DNA of 7,347 nucleotides from Thermoplasmatota archaeon. GTDB taxonomy: Bacteria > Pseudomonadota > Gammaproteobacteria > Burkholderiales > Thiobacillaceae. How positions within the stretch are numbered: the first letter of the stretch is position 1; every line of letters starts with the position of its first letter. The translations under genes and the position numbers were made by a program. Positions 6,176 to 7,347 of the stretch are shown here, one piece after another. The stretch is from assembly GCA_023475455.1 (NCBI GenBank), contig JAMCVR010000242.1, positions 1 through 7,347 on the forward strand, read 5' to 3'. The notes under the pieces were generated by a model. The model worked only from the letters and a program-made list of their open reading frames with translations. It was not told where the DNA came from and searched no databases.

Positions 6176-6503
6176 GCCGACGATCGCCGAATCCATGCCG
6201 GGACGGCCCTTGTGGCAGCTTGCGCCCACGCGTGACGGCGCCGGGCGTCGGCTGACCGATTTCATGATGCTGATTCCGCGCCTGCGCAGCCAGTCGAGCG
6301 CCGAGATCGAGCATGCTTCACGCGATATCCAGGCCGTGCTGGCGTTGCACCAGGACGTCGTGTTTGCCGACCTCAACCTGAAGCTGAACCTGCTGTGGGT
6401 GTCGCTGCGCCCGCGGCCGGGGGCGATCGGCGAACTGGTCGCCGCGATCCGGCTGCGCGTGCCCGAGGCGGTGCTGGTGGGGCATTACGCTGAACCCCGT
6501 TAA
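6147..6503 (+). CDS. Unrecognised small protein downstream of rppH
   Basis: I do not recognise this 118-residue protein. It begins with a short strand (MKIRIVD), then a Pro/Gly-rich segment to about residue 30. Next come a helix rich in Arg/Ser/Glu (about 38-68: MLIPRLRSQSSAEIEHASRD), a hydrophobic strand (VVFADLNLKLNLLWVSLRPR, about 71-90), a helix (GAIGELVAAIRLRV) and a final strand (AVLVGHYAE). This alternating pattern suggests a small alpha/beta fold. No signal peptide or membrane span is seen. ATG 6147 is chosen over GTG 6144 because GGAGG (6138-6142) lies four bases before ATG and only one before GTG. It starts 21 bp after rppH and is probably in the same operon. Function is not inferred. 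Confidence 0.75.
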   Translation: MKIRIVDSTMPTIAESMPGRPLWQLAPTRDGAGRRLTDFMMLIPRLRSQSSAEIEHASRDIQAVLALHQDVVFADLNLKLNLLWVSLRPRPGAIGELVAAIRLRVPEAVLVGHYAEPR

Positions 6504-6525
6504 GCCCGCCCGGCGGTCCCGAATG

Positions 6526-6544
6526 TCCCTGCGGATGGCAGGGA
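6526..6544 (+). terminator. Hairpin after the rppH unit
   Basis: TCCCTGC (6526-6532) pairs perfectly with GCAGGGA (6538-6544) across a five-base loop, 22 bases after the stop of the 118-residue gene and before the mrp promoter-like sequence. There is no T-run, so intrinsic termination is unproven, but the position suits the end of the rppH transcript. Confidence 0.4.
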
Positions 6545-6569
6545 ATCCCGCGCCCGTTCTGCGTTCCCG

Positions 6570-6599
6570 TTCACCCAAAGCGGCGGAATTCGTTAAAAT
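6570..6599 (+). promoter_or_regulatory. Sigma-70-type promoter for mrp
   Basis: The -35 is TTCACC (6570-6575, four of six consensus bases). After an 18-base spacer comes the -10 TAAAAT (6594-6599, five of six) in the context GTTAAAAT. It would start transcription near 6606, about 25 bases before the mrp ATG. It is the best promoter match in the window and suggests mrp is expressed independently of rppH. Confidence 0.55.
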
Positions 6600-6631
6600 G
6601 AGCGATTGCTAATTTATCCGCTGGAGCAACC

Positions 6632-7297
6632 ATGGCCGTTTCTGAACTTCAGGTGCAGACCGCACTGAAAGAGTTGGTCGACCCCAACACCCACAAGGAT
6701 TACGTCTCGACCAAATCCGCTCGCAACATCAAGATCGACGGCGGCGCCGTTTCGGTCGACATCCAGCTCGGCTACCCGGCGCAGAGCCAGCTCGCCGTCA
6801 TCAAGCAGCAGGTCGAAGACAAGCTGAAAAGCATCGACGGCGTCACCGCCGCCACCGCCAACGTCAGCTTCAGGATCGTCTCCCACAGCGTGCAGCGCGG
6901 CGTCAAGCTGATCCCCAACGTCAAGAACATCATCGCCGTGGCGTCCGGCAAGGGCGGCGTCGGCAAGTCCACCACCGCAGTCAACCTGGCGCTGGCGCTG
7001 TCCGCCGAAGGCGCGCGCGTCGGCATGCTGGACGCCGACATCTACGGCCCGTCGCAGCCGACCATGCTGGGCATCACCGACAAGCCCGAATCGACCGACG
7101 GCAAGAACCTCGAGCCGCTGATGGGGCACGGCATCCAGCCGATGGATGCCGTGGTCGACTTCAAGCGCGAGGTCTATCGCCTGGCGCTTGAAGAGCTTGA
7201 GCGTTATCTGCACAAGGACGTGCGTTTTTTGCGGCAACGTGCGCGTCGCCTGTGCGACCGGCATGGAGCGGCTCAAGACCTCCTGTTGAAGTCCTGA
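6632..7297 (+). CDS. mrp: Mrp/ApbC Fe-S carrier ATPase, truncated and joined to RppH C-terminus
   Basis: Residues 1 to about 171 are the N-terminal half of Mrp (ApbC), a cytoplasmic P-loop ATPase that carries Fe-S clusters to target proteins. Residues about 5-85 are the MIP18-like domain. SGKGGVGKST (105-114) is the deviant Walker A motif, and DADIYGPSQP (134-143) follows as in all family members. GHGIQPM (165-171) is where the family normally continues into the rest of the ATPase domain; full length is about 360 residues. From base 7138 the sequence is instead the exact copy of the rppH end, read in the rppH frame for 53 codons to a stop at 7295-7297. The domain with the cluster-binding CxxC is therefore missing. 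GGAG (6623-6626) is five bases before ATG 6632. The fusion is probably artificial. Confidence 0.92.
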   Translation: MAVSELQVQTALKELVDPNTHKDYVSTKSARNIKIDGGAVSVDIQLGYPAQSQLAVIKQQVEDKLKSIDGVTAATANVSFRIVSHSVQRGVKLIPNVKNIIAVASGKGGVGKSTTAVNLALALSAEGARVGMLDADIYGPSQPTMLGITDKPESTDGKNLEPLMGHGIQPMDAVVDFKREVYRLALEELERYLHKDVRFLRQRARRLCDRHGAAQDLLLKS

Positions 7298-7347
7298 GCC
7301 TCGAATGTCGGAGGCGTGATGAAGATCCGGATTGTTGATTCAACCAT
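7138..7347 (+). repeat. Right-end direct repeat, copy of the rppH 3' end
   Basis: These 210 bases are identical to 5966-6175, up to the last base of the window. They contain the rppH C-terminal codons, its stop, a second GGAGG and, from ATG 7319, the first 29 bases of a second copy of the 118-residue gene. The switch from mrp falls in or next to GCCGATG, which encodes the Pro-Met of RppH and also the Pro-Met expected in Mrp, so the two genes share a short microhomology there. An assembly or library chimera is likelier than a real duplication. Confidence 0.95.

Noticed and set aside
6632..7297. A genuine new Mrp-RppH fusion enzyme
   Set aside because: The RppH part is a DNA-identical copy of sequence 1172 bp upstream including non-coding bases and the next gene's start. 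It also lacks the Nudix box, so it is a junction product, not an evolved fusion.
1..7347. Terminal repeats as ends of a transposon, integrated element or circular replicon
   Set aside because: Each end repeats a different interior segment, not the other end. There are no inverted repeats, transposase, integrase or replication genes, so the window is neither circular nor a mobile element.

Overview
The window is a high-GC stretch of bacterial chromosome, probably from a betaproteobacterium. The support is the rppH / proS / lytic-transglycosylase neighbourhood, which is familiar in that class, the RppH and bacterial-type ProRS sequences, and the GTTAAAAT-type -10 elements. A sulfur-oxidiser-like lineage such as Thiobacillaceae is possible but not proven. 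The genes are mostly core or housekeeping, and I see no phage, transposase, CRISPR, rRNA or tRNA.

Layout. (1) 1-954, plus strand: the C-terminal end of a TolC-type outer-membrane efflux protein, overlapping by one base a very small periplasmic adaptor (HlyD/RND type). (2) 969-4562, minus strand, read right to left: proS, then a lytic transglycosylase after a 1-nt gap, then a small RcnB/CigR-like lipoprotein, then an unrecognised 163-residue two-domain protein that converges on the adaptor gene. (3) 4644-5420, plus strand: a spermidine-synthase-like Rossmann protein divergent from proS. (4) 5574-6503, plus strand: rppH followed by an unrecognised 118-residue protein, probably one operon. (5) 6632 to the end, plus strand: mrp (apbC) with its own promoter-like sequence, broken at about 7138.

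How the genes relate. rppH (mRNA 5'-pyrophosphate removal), proS (prolyl-tRNA charging) and mrp (Fe-S cluster carrier) are independent housekeeping functions. The lytic transglycosylase is probably co-transcribed with proS. The outer-membrane protein and adaptor are two parts of a tripartite export system whose inner-membrane pump is not in the window.

The most unusual structure is at the two ends. Bases 1-127 exactly repeat 475-601, and bases 7138-7347 exactly repeat 5966-6175, both in direct orientation. Each end therefore looks like a tandem-duplication junction (unit 128-601 on the left, unit 5966-7137 on the right). The left junction joins adaptor sequence to the outer-membrane protein gene, and the right one fuses Mrp in frame to the RppH C-terminus. 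Exact identity, position at both extremes, and a left repeat of exactly 127 bases (a common maximum assembly k-mer) make an assembly or library artefact the likeliest cause. I found no convincing novel biological system. The most interesting biology is the minimal adaptor, the atypical spermidine-synthase-like protein and the two unrecognised small proteins.
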